NCBI RefSeq assembly: GCF_001417775.1
Contig: NZ_BBZJ01000014.1
Location: forward strand, 62,001-126,000
Direction of reading: 5' to 3'
Source: Streptomyces sp. TP-A0356
Lineage (GTDB): Bacteria > Actinomycetota > Actinomycetes > Streptomycetales > Streptomycetaceae
DNA: 64,000 nucleotides
Positions 25,963 through 35,567 of the stretch are shown here, piece after piece; position 1 is the first letter of the stretch; each line of letters begins with the position of its first letter. The translations under genes and the position numbers were made by a program. The notes under the pieces are model-generated. The model was given only the letters and a program-made list of their open reading frames with translations, had not been told where the DNA came from and did not search any database.

Positions 25963-27345
25963 TCAGGAGGCCTTGGCCTTCTCCTCGGTCTTGCTCGCGG
26001 CGGCGACCGGCGCCGGCTTGGCGGCCTCGTAGAACTCCTCCCGCGGAGACTCGATCGCGCCGAGCGAGACGACCTCGCGCTTGAGGAACATGCCGAGCGT
26101 CCAGTCCGCGAAGACCCGGATCTTCCGGTTCCACGTCGGCATTGCCAGACCGTGGTAGCCACGGTGCATGTACCAGGCCAGACGACCCTTGAGCTTGATC
26201 TTCATCTTGCCCATGACGATCATCGCGACGCCCTTGTGGAGGCCCAGACCCGCGACGGCGCCCTTGTTCGCGTGGCTGTACTCCTTCTGCGGGAAGCCCC
26301 GCATACCGGAGACCACGTTGTCGCCGAGCACCTTGGCCTGACGCAGCGCGTGCTGCGCGTTCGGCGGGCACCAGGCGTTCTCGTTGCCCGCCCTGCGGCC
26401 GACGAGGTCCGGCACCTGGGCGTTGTCACCGGCGGCCCAGATGTAGTCCGTGCCCTTCACCTGGAGCGTGGCCGCGGTGTCGACGTGACCGCGCGGGCCG
26501 AGCGGCAGCCCGAAGCGGGACAGCGCCGGGTTCGGCTTGACGCCCGCGGTCCACACGATCGTGTTGGAGTCGACCTCAAGGCCGTTCTTGAGCACCACGT
26601 GGCCGTCGACGCAGGACTCCATGGAGGTGGACAGGTAGACCTCGACCCCGCGGCCCTCGAGGTGGTCCTTGCCGTACAGACCGAGCTTGGGGCCGACCTC
26701 GGGGAGGATCTTGTCGGCGGCGTCGACGAGGATGAAGCGCATGTCCTCGCGGGACACGTTCTTGTAGTACTTGGCCGCGTCGCGGGCCATGTCCTCGACC
26801 TCACCGATGGTCTCCGCACCGGCGAAGCCACCGCCGATGAAGACGAAGGTGAGCGCCTTGCGGCGGATCTCCTCGTCGGTCGTGGAGTCGGCCTTGTCGA
26901 GCTGCTCGAGAACGTGGTTGCGCAGGCCGATGGCCTCCTCGATGCCCTTCATGCCGATGCCCTGCTCGGCGAGGCCGGGGATCGGGAAGGTGCGGGAGAC
27001 CGCGCCCAGCGCGATGACGAGGTAGTCGAACGGCAGCTCGTACGCCTCGCCGACCAGCGGGGCGATCGTGGCGACCTTGCGGTCCTGGTCGATGGTGGTG
27101 ACCCGGCCGGTGAGGACCTCCGCCTTCGGCAGCACGCGTCGCAGCGGGACGACGACGTGCCGGGGGGAGATGTTGCCGGCGGCGGCTTCGGGGAGGAAGG
27201 GCTGGTAGGTCATGTACGAGCGCGGGTCGACGACCGTGACGGTCGCCTCTCCGTAGCGCATCTTCTTGAGAATGCGTCGAGCTGCGTACAGGCCTACGTA
27301 CCCACCGCCTACTACGAGGATCCTGGGACGCTCCGTGGTGCTCAT
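25963..27345 (-). CDS. ndh: Type II NADH dehydrogenase
   Basis: Non-proton-pumping NADH:menaquinone oxidoreductase of the inner membrane. It is 460 residues. The first dinucleotide fold is ILVVGGGYVGLYAARR, the second is FVFIGGGFAGAETIGE, and the flavin/quinone region is YIWAAGDNAQVPD. The C-terminal amphipathic region (KLKGRLAWYMHRGYHG ... WTLGMFLKREVV) attaches it to the membrane, followed by an Ala/Lys-rich tail. A TTGTGAA-N4-TTCACGAA repeat about 310 bases upstream fits the redox repressor Rex, a known regulator of respiratory genes in Streptomyces. Start at 27345 is by homology; its ribosome binding site is weak. Confidence 0.93.
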   Translation of the reverse strand: MSTTERPRILVVGGGYVGLYAARRILKKMRYGEATVTVVDPRSYMTYQPFLPEAAAGNISPRHVVVPLRRVLPKAEVLTGRVTTIDQDRKVATIAPLVGEAYELPFDYLVIALGAVSRTFPIPGLAEQGIGMKGIEEAIGLRNHVLEQLDKADSTTDEEIRRKALTFVFIGGGFAGAETIGEVEDMARDAAKYYKNVSREDMRFILVDAADKILPEVGPKLGLYGKDHLEGRGVEVYLSTSMESCVDGHVVLKNGLEVDSNTIVWTAGVKPNPALSRFGLPLGPRGHVDTAATLQVKGTDYIWAAGDNAQVPDLVGRRAGNENAWCPPNAQHALRQAKVLGDNVVSGMRGFPQKEYSHANKGAVAGLGLHKGVAMIVMGKMKIKLKGRLAWYMHRGYHGLAMPTWNRKIRVFADWTLGMFLKREVVSLGAIESPREEFYEAAKPAPVAAASKTEEKAKAS

Positions 27346-27802
27346 GGCATCGAGTATCCACCCGCCCCTGGGGGGTCGCTCGTGCGCCCCTTCACAAGCT
27401 TCGGTGAGGTGTCTGCTACACTTCGCCGCCCACGTGACGGAGGTCATGGCGCCCACGGGGAACCACCGTGTAGTGCGAACCGTTGTCAAGGCCGCGTGAG
27501 CTGCCCCTCAGACCGTCCGAGCGATCCATACCGGCCTCTCACCCGACTCCGGTACGACACCCCCGCAACGCTCGCGCGAGCACCCCCGAAGACCCCTTGA
27601 GCCCCACGGATGGCGCAACGGGCCCAAAACCGCGCCCAGCAGGGGCGATTTCCTTGTGAAGAAGTTCACGAAGTTTTCCGGTGGTGTGTCGCCGAAGGGT
27701 TCCCGACGGCCCCTCGGACGCGCTCATACGTTATCGAACCTGCTCAGGGGAGGCTACCGGCCAGTAGATGTTTCTTGGCCGGAGCCCTCCCGAACGCGTC
27801 CG
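27346..27802. other. Upstream region of ndh
   Basis: A 457-base gap between ndh and the Ppx/GppA stop with no supported gene. It contains the candidate Rex operator (27654-27672). The length suggests a long ndh leader. Confidence 0.5.
27654..27672. promoter_or_regulatory. Candidate Rex operator (ROP) upstream of ndh
   Basis: TTGTGAA-GAAG-TTCACGAA matches the Rex consensus TTGTGAAC-N-GTTCACAA in all but the central and one outer position. Rex represses respiratory genes at low NADH/NAD+ (established). The site is 310 bases from the ndh start, so it implies a distal promoter. Confidence 0.65.
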
Positions 27803-28744
27803 CTACGCGATGGACCAGGCGATGCCGTCGAGGATGTCGTGCTCGCTGACCAGGACCTCGGCGGCGCCGATCCGCTCCATGATCGCGACCAGTACGAGGG
27901 CACCCGCGCCGATGACGTCCACGCGGCCCGGGTGCATGGAGGGGATCGCCGCGCGCTCGGCGTGCGTGGACCTCAGGAGCCACTCGGTGATCTCCCGGAC
28001 GCGCTCGTAGGGAATCCGGGAGTGGTGGATCCTCGCCGAGTCGTATGCCGGAAGGTCCTGGGCGATCGCCGCGACGGTGGTGACCGAGCCCGCGAGGCCG
28101 ACCAGCGTACGCGCCTCGCGCAGCGGCACCGTCTGCTCCACCAGGTCCAGCGCGGCCTCGATGTCGGACCGTATGGCCGCGATCTGCTCCTCGGTCGGCG
28201 GGTCGGTGACCACCCCGTCGCGCACGAGGTGACGCTCCGTCATACGGACACAGCCGATGTCGACGGACCGCGCGCCGCGCACACGGTCGTCGCCCACGAC
28301 GAACTCCGTGGACCCCCCGCCGATGTCCACGACCAGATAGGGCCTGGCCAGGTCCTTTCGGCCCATCAGCTCCTTCGTCGCGCCCACGAAGGAGAACTCG
28401 GCCTCCTGGTCGCCCGAGATGACCTCGGGCTCGACACCGAGGATCTCCCGCACCCCGCGGACGAAGTCGTCCCGGTTCTCGGCGTCCCGGGAGGCGGACG
28501 TGGCGACGAAGCGGAGCCGCTCGGCGCCGTGCTTGTGGATGATCTCGGCGTACTCCCGGCAGGCGGCGAAGGTGCGCTCGAGCGCCTCCGGCGCCAGCCG
28601 GCCGGTGCGGTCCACACCCTGTCCGAGCCGGACGATGGTCATCCGCCGGTCCAGTTCGACGAGTTCGCCGGTGGCCGGATCGGCGTCCGCGACCAGGAGC
28701 CGGATCGAGTTCGTACCGCAGTCGATGGCGGCGACGCGCGTCAC
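27803..28744 (-). CDS. Ppx/GppA-family exopolyphosphatase/guanosine pentaphosphatase
   Basis: A 313-residue single-module member (ASKHA fold) without the C-terminal HD-like domain of E. coli Ppx, as is usual in actinobacteria. Phosphate-1 motif is VAAIDCGTNSIRLLV, phosphate-2 is LVVDIGGGSTEFVVGD, and the adenosine-type motif is DVIGAGALVLVAIM. It hydrolyses polyphosphate and/or pppGpp, so it links to phosphate storage and the stringent response. The GTG start overlaps the TGA of the DUF501 gene (GTGA), so the two are translationally coupled. Confidence 0.9.
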   Translation of the reverse strand: MTRVAAIDCGTNSIRLLVADADPATGELVELDRRMTIVRLGQGVDRTGRLAPEALERTFAACREYAEIIHKHGAERLRFVATSASRDAENRDDFVRGVREILGVEPEVISGDQEAEFSFVGATKELMGRKDLARPYLVVDIGGGSTEFVVGDDRVRGARSVDIGCVRMTERHLVRDGVVTDPPTEEQIAAIRSDIEAALDLVEQTVPLREARTLVGLAGSVTTVAAIAQDLPAYDSARIHHSRIPYERVREITEWLLRSTHAERAAIPSMHPGRVDVIGAGALVLVAIMERIGAAEVLVSEHDILDGIAWSIA

Positions 28745-29448
28745 TTGCCGTTCTCCTCGAACTCCTCGGAGCGTGCCGACTGTGCGGACCGTTCCGACTG
28801 TTCGGACCGTTCCGGCTGTTCGGACCGTTCCGGCTGTTCGGACCGCTCGGGGTCGAGAGGCTCGAAGGCGAACCATCCGGAGTCGGATCCCTCGCCGCCC
28901 GTCTCGGCCTGCCACTCCTCACCCGGCGGCGGTCCCTGGCGCGTCACGCACGACCCCTTGCGCCACCACTCCGGGAGCATCGCGATCGCCTCGTCGCCGA
29001 GCGGGTTGACCCCCGGGCCGGCCGCCAGGGAGTGCGCCACCAGCACGTGCAGGCACTTCACACGGTCCGGCATGCCGCCCGCACTGGGGAAGCCCGGCAG
29101 GACCTCGATGGCGTCGCGGCGCGCGATGTAGTCCTCGTGCGCGGCGCGATAGGCGGCGGCCAGCTCCGGGTCGGTGGCCAGGCGCTCCGTCATCTCCTTC
29201 ATGACGCCGGTCGCCTCCAGTGTCCCGATCGCGGAGGCGGCGCGCGGGCACGTCAGGTAGTACGTCGTCGGGAACGGTGTGCCGTCGGGGAGCCGCGGCG
29301 CCGTCTCCACGACGTCCGGCTGCCCGCACGGGCACCGGTGCGCGATCGCCCGCAGCCCGCGCGGCGGGCGCCCGAGCTGCTGCTTGATGGCCTCGATGTC
29401 CGCGTCTGTGGGCTCGGTGCGCGGGGTGGGCGGCGGGGGCGTTTCCAT
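28741..29448 (-). CDS. DUF501 family protein with a C-terminal acidic/basic repeat
   Basis: A 235-residue protein. DUF501 core at residues 13-175 (IEAIKQQLGRPPRGLRAIAH, CPCGQPDVVETAP, TYYLTCPRAASAIGTLE, ALPGFPSAGGMPDRVKCLHVL-type region). CPCG plus CP suggests a metal or structural site. The last 35 residues have the ERSEQP-type repeat (about four copies), produced by an 18-base DNA repeat near 28785-28850. DUF501 proteins stand beside divIC, eno and Ppx/GppA across actinobacteria; role unknown, possibly cell envelope or division. It is coupled to Ppx/GppA by GTGA. Confidence 0.85.
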   Translation of the reverse strand: METPPPPTPRTEPTDADIEAIKQQLGRPPRGLRAIAHRCPCGQPDVVETAPRLPDGTPFPTTYYLTCPRAASAIGTLEATGVMKEMTERLATDPELAAAYRAAHEDYIARRDAIEVLPGFPSAGGMPDRVKCLHVLVAHSLAAGPGVNPLGDEAIAMLPEWWRKGSCVTRQGPPPGEEWQAETGGEGSDSGWFAFEPLDPERSEQPERSEQPERSEQSERSAQSARSEEFEENGK

Positions 29449-29737
29449 GGCTGTCTTTCAGGCTGTCTTTCTCGTCGGGGCGCTGCTTCGTCCGGTGACT
29501 GGTTCGTCACCGGTTCATCGGTTCACAGCGGCTCTTCGGTTCACAGAGGTCATCGGTTTCGGCGGGTCTTCGGTTTCGGCGGGTCTTCGGGGCACGGCTT
29601 CGGCGGGTCTTCGGGGCACGGCGGCGGGCGATTCACGGCCGGATCGTCGGTACATGTCGCCGGGCGGCTCACCCATTCATCGGTTCACGACGGCCCGGCG
29701 GTTCACTCACTCAACGGTTCGGCGCGGCTCGTTCGTC
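29449..29737. repeat. Repetitive intergenic region between divIC and DUF501
   Basis: A 289-base stretch of imperfect short repeats: TTCGGCGGGTCTTCGG-type units at 29563-29620 and CGGTTCAC-type units scattered from 29500 to 29715. No reading frame is supported. It is probably slippage-generated spacer DNA. Confidence 0.7.
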
Positions 29738-30214
29738 TCACTGGTCGGCCTTGTCGGCCTTGTCGATCCCGTCCCAGATGTTCGCGTACCAGGGGCGCGC
29801 CGCGGCCATCCGCTCCAGGCGCGACTGCTTGACCGAGTCCGGGTCGATCACGATGTAGCCGGTCTCCCCCGGCATCACATAGTGCAGCCGCTGCCGGATC
29901 TGCTGCTGCGCGTACGCGTCGTCCTGCCAGCGCGCCTTGAGGTCACGCAGTTGTTCGACCCGCTGGCGGGCCTGCTCCCGCTTCCGCTCCTGGTCGGCGA
30001 TCTGGGCGCGCTGGGAGACGTACTGCCTCATGGGATAGGCCAGCGCCACGACCAGCGTGCACAGGACGAGCGCCAGCAGGGCGGCCCGGCCCGTCAGCCG
30101 GGAGCGGCGCGCCTGCCGTCTGCTCTGGGAGCGGTAGACCCGGGCGGCCGTCTGCTCGCCGAGCAGCCGCAGCCTGGTCGCGGTGGAGAACCGGTCGCGG
30201 TCCTTCACGGCCAT
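29738..30214 (-). CDS. divIC: Septum formation initiator DivIC/FtsB
   Basis: A 158-residue bitopic membrane protein of the divisome. A basic cytoplasmic N-terminus (residues 1-40) is followed by one transmembrane helix (ALLALVLCTLVVALAYPM), a leucine-zipper-like extracytoplasmic coiled coil (IADQERKREQARQRVEQLRDLKARW) and a short C-terminal domain (IRQRLHYVMPGETGYIVID), the FtsB/DivIC hallmark. It partners FtsL/FtsQ (DivIB) in septum assembly; in Streptomyces it is dispensable for growth but needed for efficient sporulation septa (family knowledge). It lies between DUF501 and eno on the same strand. Confidence 0.93.
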   Translation of the reverse strand: MAVKDRDRFSTATRLRLLGEQTAARVYRSQSRRQARRSRLTGRAALLALVLCTLVVALAYPMRQYVSQRAQIADQERKREQARQRVEQLRDLKARWQDDAYAQQQIRQRLHYVMPGETGYIVIDPDSVKQSRLERMAAARPWYANIWDGIDKADKADQ

Positions 30215-30294
30215 GTCTCCCGCCTCCCTTCCACGTGCGTACGTCCCCGCACACGGTACGGGACCGCGTACGGGGACGTACGGACGACTGGCTA

Positions 30295-30349
30295 AGGGGT
30301 CCTTGCACTATGAGCACGCGACCCGGGCGGGCATAGTGCAAGGACCCCT
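30295..30349. repeat. 18-base inverted repeat between eno and divIC
   Basis: AGGGGTCCTTGCACTATG and its exact complement enclose a 19-base loop. It is a possible terminator for eno, but the long stem with a GC-rich loop also resembles a dispersed palindromic repeat. Confidence 0.75.
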
Positions 30350-30368
30350 AAGGCATGGCCCTGGTCGG

Positions 30369-31940
<1,572 letters not shown>

Positions 31941-31954
31941 CTACCAGCCGTCTG

Positions 31955-32659
<705 letters not shown>

Positions 32660-32665
32660 TCACCG

Positions 32666-32855
32666 ACGCCTGCGAGGTGAGCTGTCGGGTTCGGGCCGGT
32701 TGAGTTGCCCGGCCGCGCACCCCTGGATGCGCGGCTTCACCCCCAGCCGCTCCCGGTCAACTTCCGGGCGCGGCACCTACCTTGGGTCCCCCGCTCCTGC
32801 CTACGGCGCTTGACGCGACGACTGTTCCCGTACGGCCGCTGGCAGGATTCGGCGT
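32666..32855 (-). promoter_or_regulatory. YdaO/YuaA c-di-AMP riboswitch in the rpfA leader
   Basis: Read on the minus strand, the leader has the ydaO hallmarks in order: the closing ACGCC followed by GAATCCTGCC, then GGCAGGAGCGGGGGACCCAA, a GGGGTGAAGC block, CCGAACCCGACAGCTCACC, and TCGCAGGCGT that pairs back to ACGCC. The 3' end of the aptamer is only 18 bases from the ATG and no terminator stem fits between, so control through ribosome access or RNA stability is likely. c-di-AMP is the established ligand. Confidence 0.93.
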
Positions 32856-33016
32856 TGCGACCGTCGGGGCCCGCTGTGGCGAGCGGTCATGACCGTAAGC
32901 AGTCGATCCGGCGAATTTCAAAGACGATCAGGGCTTCTGAGACCCATCTCTCACTTTCGCCAAACCGGACATTAGCCACGAAGCGGGGCGCGAAATGCCG
33001 CTGCCCAAGGGGCAGT

Positions 33017-34069
33017 TCAGGGCTTCGTCCCGGTCGGCCCGACGTCGAGCGCAAGGCTCTGACCGGGGAGGATGAGGTTCGGGTCGGCGCCGACCGTCGC
33101 CTTGTTGGCGTCGTACAGAGCCGTCCATCCACCCGTGAGGCTCAGGGAGTCGGCGATGACCGACAGGCTGTCCCCGGGGCGGACGGTGTAGGAGCTGTCG
33201 GCGGTGGCACGGGCGTCGGCGGAGCCGCGCGAGGCGTGCCGCCCGGCCGAGTCGCCCGTACGGCCGTCCGTGGCGCCCTCGTAGGCACTGCCGCCGCGAT
33301 GGCGGCCCGCACTGGAGGCCTCGCTCGCACCCGCACCCGAAGAGGTGGCATTCTGCCCGGACTTGTCCGACTCGCTGCCCTTTGTTGTTGCCGTGGCCGA
33401 GGCGCCGGAGGCCCCGGGGGCGCTCGTGCCGGCGCCGCTCCTGGCGGGGTCGACGGCCGTCTCCGGTGAGCCCGAAGCGGGGGACGAGGAGGGAGACGGG
33501 GAGGAGGACGAGGAGGGCGAAGGGGAGGACGAAGGGGAGGACGAAAGGGAGGAAGACGGCGACGAATTGACCGAAGCGGAAGAACCCGACGAGAGGGATG
33601 ATTCAGACAGTCCGAGGTCGATGCCGGAGCCGGAGGCGGAGCCGCTGCCGGCCGATTCTCCGGCGAGACCCGTGTCGACACCCGCGGAGCCGGAGTCCTT
33701 GTTCAGGCCGGCGACCAGCCCGCAGGTCGGCCAGGCGGAGACACCCCGGTCCGCGAGGACCTTCTCGGCGACGGCGATCTGCTGCGAGCGGCTCGCCTGG
33801 TCCGGGCTCGGGGCGTAGTCGAGGCCGCCGTGCTTGCCCCAGTCCTCCTGCGACAGCTGGAGTCCCCCGTAGCGGCCGTTGCCGGTGTCGGCGCTCCAGG
33901 AGCCACCGCTCTCGCACTCCGCGACCTGGTCCCAGGTCGTGCCGCTCGCCGCGCTGGCACCGGTGGCGCCGAGGAGCGGGATCGCGATCGCCGAGCCGGT
34001 CACCCCTGCCGCGACGAGGAGGGCCGGAGCCTGACGGGGGCGACGGTGACGACCGTTCCCGGAGAGCAT
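33017..34069 (-). CDS. Second resuscitation-promoting factor with long Ser-rich linker and LysM
   Basis: A 350-residue secreted protein. Signal peptide at 1-40 (ALLVAAGVTGSAIAIPLLGA, then ASA). The Rpf domain ([51 protein letters not shown]) keeps the ESGG catalytic Glu. A 150-residue low-complexity Ser/Pro/Gly linker (runs of SSSPSPSS) precedes a C-terminal LysM (YTVRPGDSLSVIADS ... LILPGQSLAL). It is a tandem paralogue of the gene at 31955-32647 with a much longer linker. It has no ydaO motif; a small hairpin (34101-34128) is in its leader. ATG at 34069 has AAAGG 7 bases upstream. Confidence 0.93.
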   Translation of the reverse strand: MLSGNGRHRRPRQAPALLVAAGVTGSAIAIPLLGATGASAASGTTWDQVAECESGGSWSADTGNGRYGGLQLSQEDWGKHGGLDYAPSPDQASRSQQIAVAEKVLADRGVSAWPTCGLVAGLNKDSGSAGVDTGLAGESAGSGSASGSGIDLGLSESSLSSGSSASVNSSPSSSLSSSPSSSPSPSSSSSPSPSSSPASGSPETAVDPARSGAGTSAPGASGASATATTKGSESDKSGQNATSSGAGASEASSAGRHRGGSAYEGATDGRTGDSAGRHASRGSADARATADSSYTVRPGDSLSVIADSLSLTGGWTALYDANKATVGADPNLILPGQSLALDVGPTGTKP

Positions 34070-34247
34070 GCGGTTGCCTTTCACACGACAGCAGTGACCA
34101 ACGCGGCGGCTGTGGCGTACCGCCGCGTTGCTGCGTGAACGTATCCGCACTCGATGACTTGTCACAAGTTAATGCAGCGCAGATCACGTGAAGATCACAG
34201 GTTTGAGAATCCGTCACCTTCCTGTGACCGTCAGCGTGTTCGTCACG

Positions 34248-35567
34248 TCACTCCGCGGCACCGATGGTAGGTCGGTGACCTTTCCCCGGAACCGGGGTGA
34301 ACTCCACGGGAAGCGTGCGCAATCCACGCATGATGAGCCCGCCGCGCCACCGCACATCGGCTGGATCCACCGCGAGTCGCAGATCCGGGAGGCGGGTGAG
34401 CAGCGTGGCGAGCGCGGTCTGTCCCTCCAGACGGGCGAGGGGGGCGCCGAGGCAGTAGTGGATGCCGTGGCCGTATCCGAGGTGCTGGTTGTCGCGACGG
34501 CAGAGGTCGAGCACGTCGGGGTCGGCGAACCGCTCCGGATCCCGGTCCGCGGCGGCGAGGACGACGAGGACCGGGTCGCCGGGCGCGATGTCCTGTCCGC
34601 CGATGGTCAGGGGCTGCGTGGCGAACCGCCAGGTGGCCAGCTCGACCGGGCCGTCGTAGCGGAGGAGTTCCTCGACGCCCGTTTCGAGGAGGTCCCGTTC
34701 CCGGCGGTCGAGAGAGGCCTGCAGGCGGGCGCGCTGGTCGGGGTGGGTCAGCAGGGCGTAGGTCCCGTTGCCGATGAGGTTGACGGTGGTCTCGAACCCG
34801 GCGAAGAGCAGGATGAAGGCCATGGCGGCGGCCTCGTTCTCGGTGAGGTGCTCGCCGTGGTCGGAGGCGCGGATGAGCCCGGAGATGAGGTCCTCTCCGG
34901 GGCCGGGCGCTTCGGGCAGGGCCTCGCGCTTGCGGTGGATGAGATCGGCGAGGTATCCCCGCATCTTCTTCACGGACCGCGCGACCCCGCCCCTGGGCCC
35001 TCCGCCGTGCCGGATCATCATCCCGGCCCAGTCCCGGAAGTCGTCCTGGTCCTCGCGGGGGACGCCGAGCATGTCGCAGATGGCGTAGATGGGCAGCGGG
35101 AAGGCGAACTCATGGATGAGGTCGGCCGATCCGCGGTCGGCGAACCGGTCGATGAGCTGGTCGGCCAGCTCCTGCACCCGGGGCGCGAACTCGGCGACAC
35201 GCCGGGGCGTGAAGGCCTTGGAGACGAGCCGGCGCAGCCGGGTGTGGTCCGGCGGGTCGATGTTGAGCAGGTGCGTCATCAGCTCGGCCTTGCGCTCGCC
35301 GGGGATGCCGGTCTTGCCCTTGGCGTGCGCGGGCTCGTCGTGATGCGCCGGGTTCTTGCTGAGCCGCTGGTCGGCGAGGGCCTGCTTGGCATCGGCGTAC
35401 CGCGTGACCAGCCAGGCCTCCACACCGCTGGGCAGCTTGGTCCTGTGCACGGGCGCGTGCTCGCGGAGCCAGGCGTAGGCGGGATAGGGGTCGGCGGCGA
35501 ACTCCCAGGTGAAGAGTTCGGGAGCGGGGGTGGCGGGGGGCCGGGGGTGGTCGGTCTGGTTGGTCAC
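34248..35567 (-). CDS. Cytochrome P450
   Basis: A 439-residue soluble P450. The I-helix oxygen-binding motif is FAGFETTVN, the K-helix ExxR lies in VEELLRYDGPVE, and the heme-binding loop is LGYGHGIHYCLGAPLARLEG with the proximal Cys. Substrate is not predictable; the closest overall style is CYP105/CYP107-like actinobacterial enzymes. No ferredoxin gene is next to it. Its GTG start overlaps the TGA of the STAND/Sel1 gene (GTGA), so it is translated downstream of it in what looks like an operon with mazG. Confidence 0.93.
   Translation of the reverse strand: MTNQTDHPRPPATPAPELFTWEFAADPYPAYAWLREHAPVHRTKLPSGVEAWLVTRYADAKQALADQRLSKNPAHHDEPAHAKGKTGIPGERKAELMTHLLNIDPPDHTRLRRLVSKAFTPRRVAEFAPRVQELADQLIDRFADRGSADLIHEFAFPLPIYAICDMLGVPREDQDDFRDWAGMMIRHGGGPRGGVARSVKKMRGYLADLIHRKREALPEAPGPGEDLISGLIRASDHGEHLTENEAAAMAFILLFAGFETTVNLIGNGTYALLTHPDQRARLQASLDRRERDLLETGVEELLRYDGPVELATWRFATQPLTIGGQDIAPGDPVLVVLAAADRDPERFADPDVLDLCRRDNQHLGYGHGIHYCLGAPLARLEGQTALATLLTRLPDLRLAVDPADVRWRGGLIMRGLRTLPVEFTPVPGKGHRPTIGAAE

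Noticed and set aside
28785..28850. Repeat array that could be taken for a CRISPR
   Set aside because: The units are 18 bases, contiguous and in frame inside DUF501, with no spacers and no cas genes.
34070..34247. A second ydaO riboswitch before the other rpf gene
   Set aside because: None of the conserved ydaO blocks is present; only a 9-base hairpin is found.
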